64,000 bases of DNA from Purshia tridentata (Eukaryota; Streptophyta; Magnoliopsida; Rosales; Rosaceae): positions 1 through 64,000 of the forward strand of contig QANT01000587.1 in the NCBI GenBank assembly GCA_003254885.1. Direction: 5' to 3'. Below, piece after piece: positions 1 to 13,500 of this stretch. The translations under genes and the position numbers were made by a program. The notes under the pieces are model-generated. The model saw only the letters and a list, made by a program, of their open reading frames with translations, had not been told where the DNA came from and did no database searches. How positions within the stretch are numbered: position 1 is the stretch's first letter; every line of letters starts with the position of its first letter.

Positions 1-202
1 ACAAAATTAATATTTTAAAAGAAATTAGGTATTGGTGGGCCATTGACTAAAATGTAATTTCTTAAAATATATTATTGACTATTATGGGATATGAAATTAT
101 GCATTGAACTATTTGTAATTTAGAAATATTTGATTGATTTATTTGTAATTTTCTATTTTTTATTTTTATTAATTTAATAAGAAAAAAGATTTAGAACTTT
201 AA

Positions 203-1005
203 TATTTGGCATTGCTTCATAGAAGCGATTTTATTTAATAGCACTTTTGCTAGAAGTGGTTTTACAAAGAAGCACTTGAAGTGCTTCTTGATGAAAGCAT
301 CTATCAGGTGCTTCTCAAAAAACCCCTTTAAAGCACTTTTATAACCCAAAAGCACTTATATACATTTTTGCCAAACGCTATCAAAAATGCTTTTACTAAT
401 CTGAAAGCGCTTTTGGTAATTCTAAAAACACTGCCAAACGGGCCCAAATGAATTGAAGTTAGTTTAGGTCCGTTTAACATTGTTTCTTAAAAACAATTTT
501 ATTTAAGGCTCATTTGACAGTACTTTTAAAATTATCAAAAACGCTCTCAGTGTTTGGCAAAAATATAAACAAGTACTTTTAAGTTATAAAAACATTTTTT
601 AAAGAGTTTTTTGAGAAACACTTGACATGTGCTTTCATCAAGAAGTACTTTAAGTGCTTTTGCATGAACCGCTTAGAATTTTTATAAAAATTTGTATGTG
701 CTTCTTTGTAGAACTGCTTCTAACAAAAGCGCTACTAAATAAAAGCGTTTCTAAGAAGCAGTGCCAAACAAGTCCAGTAGTGTCTTTTACTGAAAGCGCT
801 TCTGCTAAGAAGTACAAACATATTTTTCTAAAAATTCTAAGTAGTTTATGCAAAAGCACTTAAAAGTGCTTAACATGTGCTTTTCAAAAAACTCCTTAAA
901 AGTACTTTTATAACCTATAAACACTTTTATTTATTTTTATCAAATGCTACAAAAAACGCTTCTACTAATTTGAAAGCGTTTTTGACAATTTTAAAAGCAG
1001 TGCTA
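203..1005. repeat. Three adjacent copies of a small MITE-like repeat, alternating orientation
   Basis: Three related stretches, about 203-447, 507-775 and 776-1005, share AAGCGCTTTT and AAGCACTT motifs and ends of the kind TTTGGCAGTGCTTTT / ACTGCCAAACGGGCCC. The middle copy reads as the reverse complement of the first; the third reads like the first. Ends of the form GGGCC(C/T)GTTTGGCA are common in plant miniature inverted-repeat transposons. No transposase is present. Target duplications are not clear, so the family (Tourist-like or hAT-like) stays open. Confidence 0.6.
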
Positions 1006-1010
1006 AAAGT

Positions 1011-1905
1011 TTTTCTCTTACACACCCAGATCGAACCCTCACCCATCCCCTGTAATAAAAAAAATTATTTACTAAGTAATTTGTGCCTCAATTATATGTA
1101 TCCAAATTAATTGGTAAACATCACTTTTTAATTTTATTGTAGTTATAACTTATAAGTTATAACTTACTTTGTAGTCAATAGTTCTGAATTTTAGGAATTA
1201 ATTAAACTAAGGGCAATGTTTATTTTATGTATCATCACTAAAGTATGATATACTATTTAATACATAAAATGCACATAAAAATTAAGACAAGGAGAAAATT
1301 TCTAAATAAGATTAGAATCGGAAGACCTTTACTCATTAGTTTTTTTTCTTAAAATGTTCATGATTAGTGGATTACAATATTGGACAAATGCAATTCGGTG
1401 AGCACTTGTTATCGGTCTCAGATCATTTGTGTAGACTAACACTATGATAAACAAGTTGGTGCTCAATTATTAAGAATCAAGTACATTGAACTTGAACATT
1501 GAAAGGAATTCTTGTATGGAGATTTAGGTCAAGTTAAACAAAAAAATAAAATGTCGTAAAGAATAATTTGACTGAGGGACAAAGGGACTTGTACGTATGA
1601 CTCGAGTTTAGTGATTTATACATGAAGGATCATAGTCATACGAAAAGGAATTGTCACCTTCTGTAGAGAAGACGAATAACCTATATAACATTTTATGATA
1701 TTAATCCAAGAATCTCGAGTAAGAGCATTGAAATATAATTTGACAAATGATGTTTCCAAATTTTTGAACTCTAATTACAATACTATTAACAATAAATGAA
1801 AAAAAACAGAGGACCGCATGCTACCATTGGTCTAATTGCCTTTTGCTGTACCATCGTTTTTAGTAAAAGAAGTGAGTAGTGATGGTCTCTTAAGTACTGG
1901 AATGA
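1011..1905. other. AT-rich intergenic stretch without recognisable gene
   Basis: I see no coding region, RNA gene or clear repeat here. A short perfect palindrome made of TATAACTTATAAGTTATA lies near 1143-1163; it may be chance in AT-rich DNA. Confidence 0.5.
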
Positions 1906-1909
1906 GCAA

Positions 1910-2065
1910 TGGATCACTGGTTTCATGTCAAATCTGGGTTCTGGTGAGATTTTGCAGGCTGAGCTTTGGGCTCTCCTTCAAGGTCTTCAAGGTATTCAAG
2001 TGGAGGCTGTTGTGAACCACGTAAAGGCATCATATTTTTTCTTGCAGGCAGTTGTTGCAGGCTAA
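1910..2065 (+). pseudogene. LINE-type RNase H (RVT_3) remnant
   Basis: The plus frame from TGG at 1910 reads WITGFMSNLGSGEILQAELW and then ALLQGLQ. This is the signature of the plant RNase H-like domain (RVT_3) found at the 3' end of non-LTR retrotransposon polyproteins and of related orphan proteins. The conserved AELWALLQGL helix carries the catalytic Glu. The upstream strand with the first catalytic Asp is missing, and a stop follows after about 50 residues. Only about a third of the domain remains, so this is a dead fragment. It abuts the foldback repeat at 2206. Confidence 0.6.
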
Positions 2066-2205
2066 CTGGAGCTGTGAGCTTGGCCAACTGGAGGATTTTG
2101 CTGGTGTTGCTAGACCCAGAATGATTCTGGTTTAGTTGTTTGCTTTGGGCTTGAGGCCAGTTGTCCCCAAAAGAAAAGTGAGGCACTTCAATAAAACAAA
2201 GGGTT

Positions 2206-2429
2206 AGGCTATTCTTACCACCCTGAATTACTAAGTTGATCATCTTTAAACCATTCGACAATAGTTTATAGAAATGTTTGTGTTATGTCGATAGCCAATT
2301 ACCGAACTCTTTTGTATATTTGTACAATTTGCTAATAGTCTACCGAAATAATACAAATATTTCAGTAGACTATTGTCGAATGGCCCAATGGTGGTCAACC
2401 TAGTAATTTAGGATGGTCGAAATAACCTA
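2206..2429. repeat. Foldback MITE, about 224 bp
   Basis: The left arm (about 2206-2300) and the right arm (about 2335-2429) are imperfect reverse complements. Matching blocks include AATTACTA, CCATTCGACAATAGT and the ends AGGCTATT / AATAACCT. A loop of some 35 bases separates the arms. It has no coding capacity and no certain target duplication. Confidence 0.6.
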
Positions 2430-2864
2430 GGCCTAAAACAAATGCGGAAATATGTCACTCATATTATTTTTTTCAAAGAAAAGCTGCCAATGCTTGCTTT
2501 TAGTAATTTTTTATTTATTTTTTGGGTTGGGCACTAACGGTACAAAAAATATTAATTCCTATATGTATATTCCTAAATCATGCAACGGATCCACTATTCA
2601 CCTGCCAATGCTAGCAGTAATTTCTTCATTGCTCGCTCTTCATAACAGTAATAATTTTCAAGGACAGCACCGTTGTTTCAATTGGATTATATGGCCCCTT
2701 AAGCTACACTCTTCCACCTGAAAGCAGATCACATACTTTGTAAATAATTATATCATATGGCTCCCTCCAAATAATGTGAAAATGTTTTATTTATTTAAAT
2801 TTTGATGCATTCCCAACATACATATAAACACATTAACAAATTTAGTAACTCTGAAATTATTGCA
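2430..2864. other. Region downstream of the QWRF gene
   Basis: AT-rich DNA beyond the stop codon of the minus-strand QWRF gene. It probably holds that gene's 3' untranslated region. I see nothing else in it. Confidence 0.4.
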
Positions 2865-5800
2865 TTATATAAGCAGAACTGGGGTGAGGCAAACCTGCAC
2901 TGTATATGTCTTAGACAACAGATTTTCGCATTCTTCAATGAGAGCTCTTTCTCTACCAATCACTCTGGCTAGTTCTGAAATAAAAGTTTCTGTTTCTTCT
3001 GCCTGAATGAGAACAGCTTTTGTCATTGACAGCCAAAACAAATGGATGCGTGGAAAAGTGAAATACAACACCCTATATGCCAGACGCATTCAGTTATGCA
3101 TGAAACAGTTGAATCACAAAATATCCAGAACCAAAGTAGTTTTTGTTGAATTATTACCCACAAACACTTTTATAAACCTTACTTATCGTTCCCATTCTAC
3201 CCATTTGTATCACTGGCTCATGAGATTTTCCCACCGCAATGATATTGTTTTTTCTTACCAGTTGTGCCATCACTTCAATAGTTCATATGAAAATAGTATA
3301 AAATAGAATAAAATCCACTTGATGATTGCAAAAGGAAAACGTTTCCTACCTTTGGTATAGATCGCTGAACACGGGAAACTATAATCTCCATCACTTCTAT
3401 TGCTGAGTACAGTGCCTCTTCCACCTCTCTTTTATCAGCCTAAAGTATATCTCATGTCAGTGTCACTATTGGTGTAAAGAACACCATATACAAAGCAATA
3501 TAAGAAACATAAGTTGAACATTGGTTAAATGAAATATGGAAGCTATAATTAAACAAGGAAACTATACCCTAACATTGCCACTGATTGGAAGCTGAAGTGA
3601 GGCATTCAATAAAGCCTGAGTTGCTTCTGCCAGAGAAATTGAATAATCCCCTTGAAGAGCAAACCACTGGTCCAAATATGGAATCTAAAATAATTTCCAG
3701 TACAATGTGTAAGTTACAAACATTATTCAGAAGGATCAGTAAATTAGAACATCATGAACATTAAATGTAGAAAACTATTGGGCCAGAACAGTATGAAGAG
3801 TAAGTTACCCTAAGTAAGAATGTAGGCTACTTCAATTTCTTGGTGCTGAACTGCATACTACTTAGGGTACATGTGTGGTAAACTAGAACAGGAAAAGAAA
3901 ACTAGCTATTGTGCTTTTCTCTTTACAGCTAAGTTGCATTAGGGAAAATGACTATTATTGCTGAACTTGTTTATATGATATGATGAAAATTTATTGCCTA
4001 CCCAAACTTTTTGGCAAAGTTAATTGAGATAAGACCCAAAGTTACATTGCTTAATATCCTAGTCATATGGAAATGAACGGTAAAGCTTGATTATTCATGG
4101 CTTGTGCTCAACATGAAAGATACAGATCATTAAAGTTCAACAAGAGATAAAACTACAATTAAACAAAATATGCTTGCTTATGCAAGATACTGATAATTAA
4201 ATGAATCACTGAAAATTTCTAGCAGAAAAAGGATAATATATTGCATGAAGTCATCAACACAAAAGCGTAAAGCAAGCAATCATCAAAATCTAGCAGAACC
4301 TTACTTGAGCTTCAAGAATTGTCGATAAAGTCTTTGTTCTTTGCAGAGTGCCGAGTTCTATCCGTTTCCTCTTCACAGAATCATATAGTTCTTCTATCTT
4401 TACCGCAAGAGAATAAAGCGTTCTCTACAAGAAAGTGGAAGAAAAGAAAATTAGTTTGGTTAATCATATTAGAAGTGTAACAGGGTGAATAAATTTACAT
4501 AACAAGAATTCTTGTGCAGCAGCCACTGATTTAGTTTCTAAGTTGTAAAGGGAATATTAATATGAAAAACACAAGATAAGGGTTAGTAACTAAGTCAGGG
4601 TAACAAAGGTTTTAGGATTTTATAGACAAAAAATGGGTATCACTTCAACTTATTAGAATCTAAATTTCTAGATTATAGAAGCACTTTTAATAAGAAAATA
4701 TACAAAAGTGCTTTCAAGCCCTCCAAATTAACAACTAAACAAACAAGCCCTTGGAATCCAAATTTCAGATGTTTTGTTGCTTTTACAGAGGGTCGAAGTG
4801 GCAACCTTCTAAGAATAGGAATCTAGTTTGAAAAACCTATGTATGCCAGTGGACAATATGTACAGCAACAATAGTATGTATAAAAGCACAGTTTTATCTT
4901 AAATGGGAACACTTGGGAAATATATAATGGGAAACAGGAAAGACAATGAGTTACCTGGGTCTCTCTCTGCTGAGCTCGCATGGATGCCTCTGCTCTTGCA
5001 TTGGCATATCTCCACTGCAGATAGCGGTTGTGAAGCAATCTCAAGGAGAGCTGCGCATCTTCTCGGTGACTAGAAACTTTCTTCCCTTTACCCAGCTTTG
5101 CAGTTGCACATGGAGGTGGGACTGGGGGCTTGGAGACAGCAGATGTTAATTGTTCGCGGCCTTTGATTGACTGGAAGAAGGACGACTGCTCGGAGCTCGA
5201 GAGGGGCAAGTTGAGAGATCGGGAGCAAGGGGAAGCCCCCGGAAATTTTGAAAAATCGGCACTTTTTTCAGTTACAAGGTGGTGTCTACTGGACACGGTT
5301 GGCAACATATCGGCCTCGGGCATGGAAGAGCGGATATCAGTTGGTATTTGACGGCTGTGATTATAGTTATCATGATTTGGTGAAGGAGAAGAAATGGCAT
5401 CACGGGTATTGGGCTCAGTGGCTAGATTGGACTGCAAGAGCTTAGCAGCAGCTGTGGAAGCCATGTTGGAAGCCCGGTGCTGCTGCTGAACGAGTCTGAG
5501 TCTGGACGACGACGTCCTATCGAGACTAGCAGTGACCATGGCCATGGGTGTGTCAGGTCTTGAGGGTTTTGGAAGATGCGGTTGCTGTTGGTGATGGGGT
5601 TTAGGGCCTCCTCCTCCTCCTCCTCCTCCGTTCTCTTTGAAAGGCTTGAGAGGACGCTGTTTCCTCAAATCCGGCGGGAGAGGGGTTTCTGAGCTTTGGG
5701 CTGTGGGCCTGTTCTCGTCGGAGGAGGAGCAACGCAAGGGCTCCAAGTACTCCAAGTGCCGCCGCCGCCGATTCACAGAGGAAGATCGCTGCTTGGGTGG

Positions 5801-6070
5801 AATTTCGGGGGTCGAGGTCGGGGTTGGAGTTGGAGTTGAAATGGCGTGGTGTTGATGTTTAGGAAGAGGCGATTGCGATTTGGTAAGCAAGGGATGATCA
5901 GCGGAGGAGGAAACCACAGGAGACATGAATCTAGAGCTCACCTCCCTAACCCTCGGTCGCCGCTGACTAGGCGGCGGCGGAGGAGGAGGAGGAGGACCAC
6001 AACAAGCTGATGCGTCCTCTGCTGCGTAATTTTCCACCATTGATTCATCCATATTCCGTAGTAGATGCAT
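2865..6070 (-). CDS. QWRF motif-containing (DUF566/AUG8-like) protein, 5 exons
   Basis: Exons 6070-4955, 4424-4305, 3684-3568, 3439-3350 and 3002-2865 all join in phase 0 and give 526 residues. The N-terminal ~320 residues are a low-complexity Pro/Ser/Arg-rich, basic region with proline and glycine runs. It carries the family's early Val-Ser-Ser-Arg-(F/Y)-Met-Ser block near residues 44-50. The hallmark motif follows as NRYLQWRYANARAEA, with QWR at 352-354 and Tyr where most members have Phe. The small exons encode the helical domain (KIEELYDSVKRKRIEL; PYLDQWFALQGDYSISL; ELARVIGRERALIEEC). Family members include the augmin subunit AUG8, EDE1 and SCO3, which bind microtubules; that role is inferred here. 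The start could also be the Met at 6052. The last residues (VCLTPVLLI) do not match my memory of the family end, so one more 3' exon is possible. Confidence 0.85.
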
Positions 6071-7513
6071 TCTCAGCTATTATCTTCTCCTTCCTGGCTC
6101 ACTCTTTTGATGGGCTCTTCTCCTCCAGTCCTTAAAGCGAGAGAGAGAGCTACAAGGTGCTCATTTGGGAACCAACAAATAACTAGCCGTTGGCTGTTTG
6201 GGTCAAGTTGTAACGGTTCAATTTTTCAAAATTAGGCCCCCCAAAGAAAGAAAATATGGGCCTTCTATGCACCCTCACTCAATTTAATCAATCATATCTT
6301 TCGGGCATATATTTTTAACTATGTGATTAGAGGATTAAAAGTAGCATTTTGTGTCAACGTGGGACGTTCAATCACTTCCTTTAAAAAAACCTGTCTCTTC
6401 ACGTATTACACACGTGAACTCATTTATAGGCAAAAACATCAATCTGCCTCAAGAAAAAAAAACATATAAAAAACTTTAAAAACAAGAAGAGGGAGATGTG
6501 CAAATCCCACCCCTTCCCCCACCCCCCACCTTCGGCGGCCTATCCTCCTCTTCTCTTTCTCTCTCTTTTTACCGTAACCCATTGCTGACCTCCCTCAGTG
6601 GAGAGAGACAAAAAGAAATTAATTTCTTAAGAATTGATTTTTTATGTATTTTCAAGGATAAAAGAAATGTAAAATTTCTATTACTGTTTTTAATAATGCT
6701 AGAAAAATAAACAAAAATTACTTTTTTATTTACATTCCCATGTTTGGTAAGTGTAAAAATAAGAAATAAAAATTATCCAATTTTTCAATTATATCCTATA
6801 TGAGTATAAAAAGAATACATGTAATAAATTTTCGGTTAAATTTGAAATTTTGAAAAATTAGTAAAAATAAATCTGTCTAAAAAATATGCAATAAATACTT
6901 TCCCAAGAGGGGGAAAACAAAACCCAAGCTTGAGTAAGGATATCGTTTTTCCTTCAATAGGGGCATCAGATTCCCTTGAGTCAGAAAACCATTTCTCTTC
7001 CCTACACTTGCCAAATGTGAGAATGGAATTGATTTCCCATTTCTAGGCCTCCAACACTTGAAACAAAAATAGATGTCCGAAAATACACAACTGATCCCAA
7101 AAATTTATGTCATTTTCATAAAATTTTCCATAAAAAATGGAAAGAAAAAGAAATATATTTTGAGAATAAATCAACTGATGAAAATAATAACAAATTATAA
7201 AATTCCATGGATGAGATTTGTATAAGCATTAAGGAATAAAATTAGGTATAGATGGTTCAATCCAGTACTAACAAATTCTATGGGCGCAACATGATCAATA
7301 ACTACAAGAATTTTAATATTAGATGCCTGATTACGCTAGTACACTGTGCACCAAATCATGCACTAGTGCACAAACTAAATTTTCTAAAGTGTGAAAACAA
7401 TTTGTGCATTTGTGCCCTTCACCTATGAAGCCATTTTTGTGGCCCAAGTCTATATACAAAGCTGACTTCATCTGCCAACATATTTGTTTCTGAACAAAAA
7501 ATCACCCTGAATG
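6071..7513. other. Intergenic region between the QWRF and NHX genes
   Basis: The first ~100 bases hold the 5' leader and promoter of the QWRF gene (reading leftwards), including a short GA run near 6141-6150. The remainder is AT-rich. Just left of 7514 lies the probable 3' untranslated region of the exchanger. I see no further gene. Confidence 0.45.
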
Positions 7514-10500
7514 TTAGTCATGACCTTGGAAACCCCCTCGCCCTCTTGAAGAGCTAGGCATTGGCTCATCTGTTAAGAAAATAGAAAGAAAAGTGAAATA
7601 AATCAGAATCATGAACTCAAGGTATGTATGAAAGACTCAATTCATAAAGCAAAGAAGGCGAAAGATGCATATGAACTTGATTCTCTCTCTCTTAGAAGTA
7701 AATACAGAGGATTAGTCTCCAGTGCGGAGAGAACTTGCGGGCTGGGTTGTGAAATCCTGTGGCTGTGGTGCTTTTTCTGCACCCAGCCTGCAAGTTCTTT
7801 CTACACCAGAGAAGGGCCCTAAATAGAGATCCATGTAAATTCTATCTTACCAAGCCCTTCTGCTTCATCACCATTCTGACTTGTAAAAAATGGGGTGAGG
7901 TAGTTTCGATCTATAGCTGTGAATGACGCCGTGCTGCAAGAGAAAGGGGTGCAGGCAAAAACTAGATGCTTAGCAAATAAATAAAATTGAAAGCCCGGTT
8001 CCTCCATGAAGACGACAACCAAATTTTACCTCTTGTGGAATTCCTTTAGTTTCATCTTGATCCTGTTGCCTGATGGTACTTCCTCATCGTCATCATAAGA
8101 TGGAGCAATATAGCCGTTGTTCCCTTCAAAACTCTGCAGAATTATATATATATAGTCAGCTTTGATGAGTTGCAAGATCACCAGTCAACATGACAGTAGC
8201 ATCAATATCATAATTCAACCACGTGATCCCATCAATCCAAAAGTTGATATTAAATGTAGCAGAATGTAGTTATATAGATAATGTTCAGACAGGTGCAGGT
8301 ACGACAATAACATCTTGGCACATAATTGAAAGGTGATCTACAAGTAATTTCAGAACATGATTCAACAATGCTGGTGTCAGCTCAACTTTACGTATAACTT
8401 TCTATGAGGCAGCCTACCTAGAAACCACGCCAAGTTTCTCACCAGCAATCCAAGAACATACATATGATGAAATACCCTCTTGAGAATAAACCAACTGTAT
8501 GTGGTATTAGAAATATTATTTATTTGTCCCACTTTCACCAAACACCCCTTTAACATAGCCTACCCAAATCAAGGTTGCCCTATTGTTATTCCCAAAGGTG
8601 CTTGTAAAGCATATAAGCAAGAAACTAAATAACTTGTTTGTATGCATCTTTTGAAAATAAGTACAAAAATGGAAACACCAAGGAAAGAGCAAGAGGGGAG
8701 GATTAGATGAATTGTAAACGGGAAAAGTTCATGAAATAAAAAAATATTGCACTGAAATGACACAGTGAACAAAAGACATAGACAGCCCTTGTGTGACAGA
8801 GCCGTACCATGTCAGCATTGTAGCTGGACATAAAGTACTTAGCCCTGTGACAGAGAGAGAACAGGAGAGATATAAAAAACTAAAATCTTTGCCGCTTTTG
8901 TGATGCCACAGGAACAAAGTAATGGCTTTTAGCTGAAAATATAGTCCCTACTCCCTAACCCTCTAATGTGGGGTATTCATAGTCAGCGGTAGCCCTGGAT
9001 GATAAGAATGATCCGCATCAGCTCTTATCCTCTTAGGGCTCACAATAGTATAATTTGTGTCCAGAAAATTTATGAGGGATTGTGGATTAAATAACTACAT
9101 AGATGGTTACTCTTTTCTGGAATAATTAATGTAGATTCAAGTGGCAAATTTGAATCATTAATGTCACAAACATATATGGAACTCTCCTTTTTATTGCTCC
9201 TCCAATACAAAAAACAAGTAATTAAGCATAACACTATTATTATTATTATGTTTTGCAGGGGGTTCTGGACAACTTACTTCACCCAAGGTACTATCGTGGC
9301 CATCACCTACAACTTGTAAAGCTTCCAGCATGGTACCCGTTGAACCTCCAATCAATAACACCTAAAGAATTGGTCAGAAGGTTACACGTTACAACTAAGT
9401 CACACAAACTCTATCAAATGCATCTTACAAGACAAGTACAATTGAGTATATATTATCTAAGTTATTGTTGTAAGTCAATATATACATCATATTGGTAATC
9501 CTTGTTTCCATAGTATGCAGGTATCAAATATGTAAACTTCATTAGGTGTTGGTTCAATATGTAAACTACAGGATGATGAACAAAGTTGCCAATAAGAAAC
9601 AAGTTATTTTGGCCTTCTGTAGGGAATGGAATGAAGTCCCAGGGTAAACTGACATTCCATTCTGTAGGAGGCTAGCATTGTCATTTAAACTTTTTCTTCT
9701 ATAGCATCACTTTGCATTTTGTACACAACTACACAAGGCCAGCCTCCATAAGAATCTCCAGAGGCAATTAACAAAAGAGTTTGTTTCTTTCAACACTCCC
9801 TTTTGAAACAGAATCATTTAAACACACACCAGCCGCAGAGCCAAGAGACATTCCATTCTGTTGAGGCCTAGCATTCTCATTATCTATTTATTTATTTTTA
9901 TCACATGACTTTCCAGAGTATTCATAAGAACTTCAGAGGCAATTAATAAAAAATTGTTTGTTTCAAAGAAAATTTCACTCCCTTTTGAAACAGAATCATT
10001 TATACACACACACACACATGCACAAAAGGATACCAATACAATGAAATAGAAACAAGAGAGCATAAACTTTTTTTTTTTTTTTCAAAAAAGAAAATAATAG
10101 AGCATTATTGTGAGTAAATAGAGTTCAACTCATTTCCATAATTAGCCAAACAACTTCTCCTTGTTACGATTAAATATTTTGACAAAGTGTTTCAGATTCA
10201 GTTCATGAATCATGACTATCAGAAATAGGATGTGTGAACCTGCATATTTGTCAGGAAAAGTAGGTACTCAATATTCAACCGACATTTGGTAGAAGATTCT
10301 AAATTAAGACAAAAAGTCAGTTTGTGTACCGTCAGAACAACTATTGCAGTGGTTGCAGTGAATATAGTTTGGCCATGCCCTTCTGGAAGATCATGAACTG
10401 ATTGTAGAGCGAGTGCAAAAGCCATTGCCCCTCGAAGTCCTACTCATTCCCGTAGTTCATTATAAGACACTCTCAAAAATCAAGAAATTCAAAAATATCA

Positions 10501-13500
10501 GAAATTTCTGCTCTTCTTACCACTGTACCAAAGCGCTTTTTGATGTTTTAATGGTATCTGTCTATGTGCAGGTCGAACCAAGTTGACCAAATATCCACAA
10601 GAAAAGACATTAGCTGCCCTGCAAAAAATTATTGGACACACTTGTCAGTAGTTTCAAAACACGATACAGTGACCTATAGTAAGGTTGATATAAAATGGAA
10701 AATGAATACTAAAAGATGTATTAGGAAGTTCAAGACTGTAATAAAATAAGCTTGTGACCAAAGGCTAATAATATCAAACATACAGGAGGCATACCTTGCA
10801 ATTACAATAAATATCTTAGGCAATCATGCACAAAGTTAAGGAACAAGAGAAAGTTTCAGTTGGTAAAGTATCAGCAAACTTTAACCATTGACAAATTATG
10901 CAAGGATACAATTGAGAAAAAAATGAATCCAACGTGTGACCAGCTATGCTGTTCCATGGCAATATCAAAGCCCATGTATATAAATCTGCAAAAAAAGGTT
11001 TACATTCAGGACAAGGGTGGAGGTGTCATTTGTAAAGAACAGTTTAATTATTTTTATATAATAAGGACAACGAAGAGCTCTCTTACACAAATGTCTCTGC
11101 TAGCGATGATATCAAATGGAAAAAGGCAGAAACAAATCTTTGAGAGTTTTCTGACAAATTTGAATATGTGTAGTGCTTCATGACCTAAAACGGAAGACAA
11201 GTGTTTCGATGACAAATCTTCAATTTAAGATATGCAAAAAAAATAATAGAAAAAAAAAAAAGAAAAAAAAAGAAGGAAAACTGTACACTTCCACTTACCA
11301 TTCCTGTGAACAATATTGACACAATACCAGAGAGGCCAAGACCTTCTGCAAGCATGTACCTATACAGGCAATAGTTTCACATCAATTTGCATATAAGGGT
11401 ATAAAAAGCCTTAAAACTAGCTCACACAGCATGAAAAAACAGTCAAGAAGATCACTTACGAAAAATATGGGAAAAGGACAACAAGACAGCACTCCAAGTT
11501 CTGAAGACTGGAAAGATAGCAAGACAAGAATGTTATTTCCACAATACATAGTAACTAAACAAAGGTTGGAAAAGAATAGTATGAAAGTATAACTCACTTG
11601 TCAATATCCAACCCTGCATACTTGAAGAGGTTTTCATGATTAAGGTTTCACAGTTCAATCTACTACTAAAAGCTTATTAAGAGCAAATTGTTAAATATAA
11701 TAATAATATACGAGTAATTGAATAGAAAGGATATCAAGGCAGAAGTAAATCCAACTCCAACACCTGCAAAGCAATATTCAATGCTTATTAGTAACTGAAA
11801 AAACAAAATCCAGCCATAATTAAACATCTAATTATGAAATTCATGTTAGGTAACTTCAGAGCTAAAAAAAAAGGACAAAAAAAAGTGTCATTATTGTTAA
11901 AAAAACAATTTTCAGTGACCATTACAGGCCTGAAGTTTACTTTGGCTGCATTGCCTCAAATTGGTTAATCTTATTCTGGACAGTAATCTGGCAATAGCCA
12001 CAATGCCATCCCGTCTTTCAGATTTCTATTTTACTTGACTCTTCTATATGAAATTCATTAGCACTGTTGGTTCAAGTTTATTTTATTGCAACATACCTGA
12101 TGTCTCAAGTACCATCTTTTGTAAATACTATAAGATATATTAGTCCCATCCACCTGTAAGGTGAATTCTTCTCTTCAAAACTAACTGGGACTCCCAACCA
12201 TGAATAGCTTTTAGCTACTAAAACACACAGAAACTCCCATACTACACATAAATTTTTAATAATGGCATCCTTTCTACCACTCCTATAAGGTGCTAATTTT
12301 TTGGGTTCCTTTCAATCTATAATTCAGAATTAACTCAATTCCCCACATGTTACCCTAGGTCATCCTGCAGAAAATTAAACTGTCTCAAACAACTTCTCAT
12401 CTCTTTAATTGCTGTTAACCTGTCCTTGGATATCTCTTCATTTCTGAATTTCTTGTCTTTGATAACATTGCAGTAGTGAAAGAAACTAAAGCAATCAAGA
12501 GAGGCCTTACAGTTTTAAGGATTCCAAACAATTTAGGTCCATGAACAACTGAACAAATAAAAGTTGAAAATTAAGTAAACCAGGAATAGGGATAAGGGGA
12601 TAGCAACATCTTTATGGTCAAGTATTACTATTACAAAAGTCTCTTGAATGCATGTAGCATAACTTCCTCTACGTAGCCATGAATCACACTTTGCAAATAA
12701 AATTAGCATCCATCTCATACGATTTTATTGTATGGGCATTTAGCATGCATCAGTAGTTCACCACCCATTGGAGAAGATTGAACCTGGGAATTAGCATAAC
12801 TACTAATCTCCAAATTTCTTCCAATCACCCAAAATCTGGGAATTTTCATGTTTTACAGCTCATTCTTAAGTGTGTCAAATCAAAAGCAAGCAAGTCCTGC
12901 TCTTTAAATCATGACAAAATTTTAAACTATGTTGAGTAAATACTATGATTCCAGCAACCATTATGACCAAATAAGTAACTTTCTCCTTAAAGCTCAATTT
13001 TCATCTTCCTTGTGTTTTAACTTTTATTTTTTTTCCTCTAAACCTGAATTTTCAAAACTATAAAATTTGCTCAAATTACAAAAGAGATATAATTCTGACT
13101 CTAGATCAATACTCCAACAATTTTTGACATAGGTATAACAGAGTCAAGTAAGGGGTCTAGGTATCACAGCTTAAACATTAAAGAACTTGACCCTTAGACT
13201 GCAAATTAGTAAATTCCTTTCCAAATTTACAAACACAAACAATAATAATTAGGAGTCAGATACTTCATTATTAGATTCTAATAGATAAGAAATATTGACC
13301 TGCAGACAGTGAACCCACAAAGGTCTCAAGAAACCTGACAATAACCATGAAGAAGTTCTGTTCAGATGATGCGTGACTTCTAACCAAGGACATTGTCCTG
13401 CATAGCAAAAAATTGCTTGAGTTAGAACTGAACTTCAAACAATATTATAACTGCTAGGTACAACAACAATTTACTCTACATACCTGTACAAGGAAATTGC

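Noticed and set aside
1923-2261. A 112-residue minus-strand open frame
   Set aside because: It is opposite the plus-strand RNase H remnant and runs into the foldback MITE; no recognisable protein.
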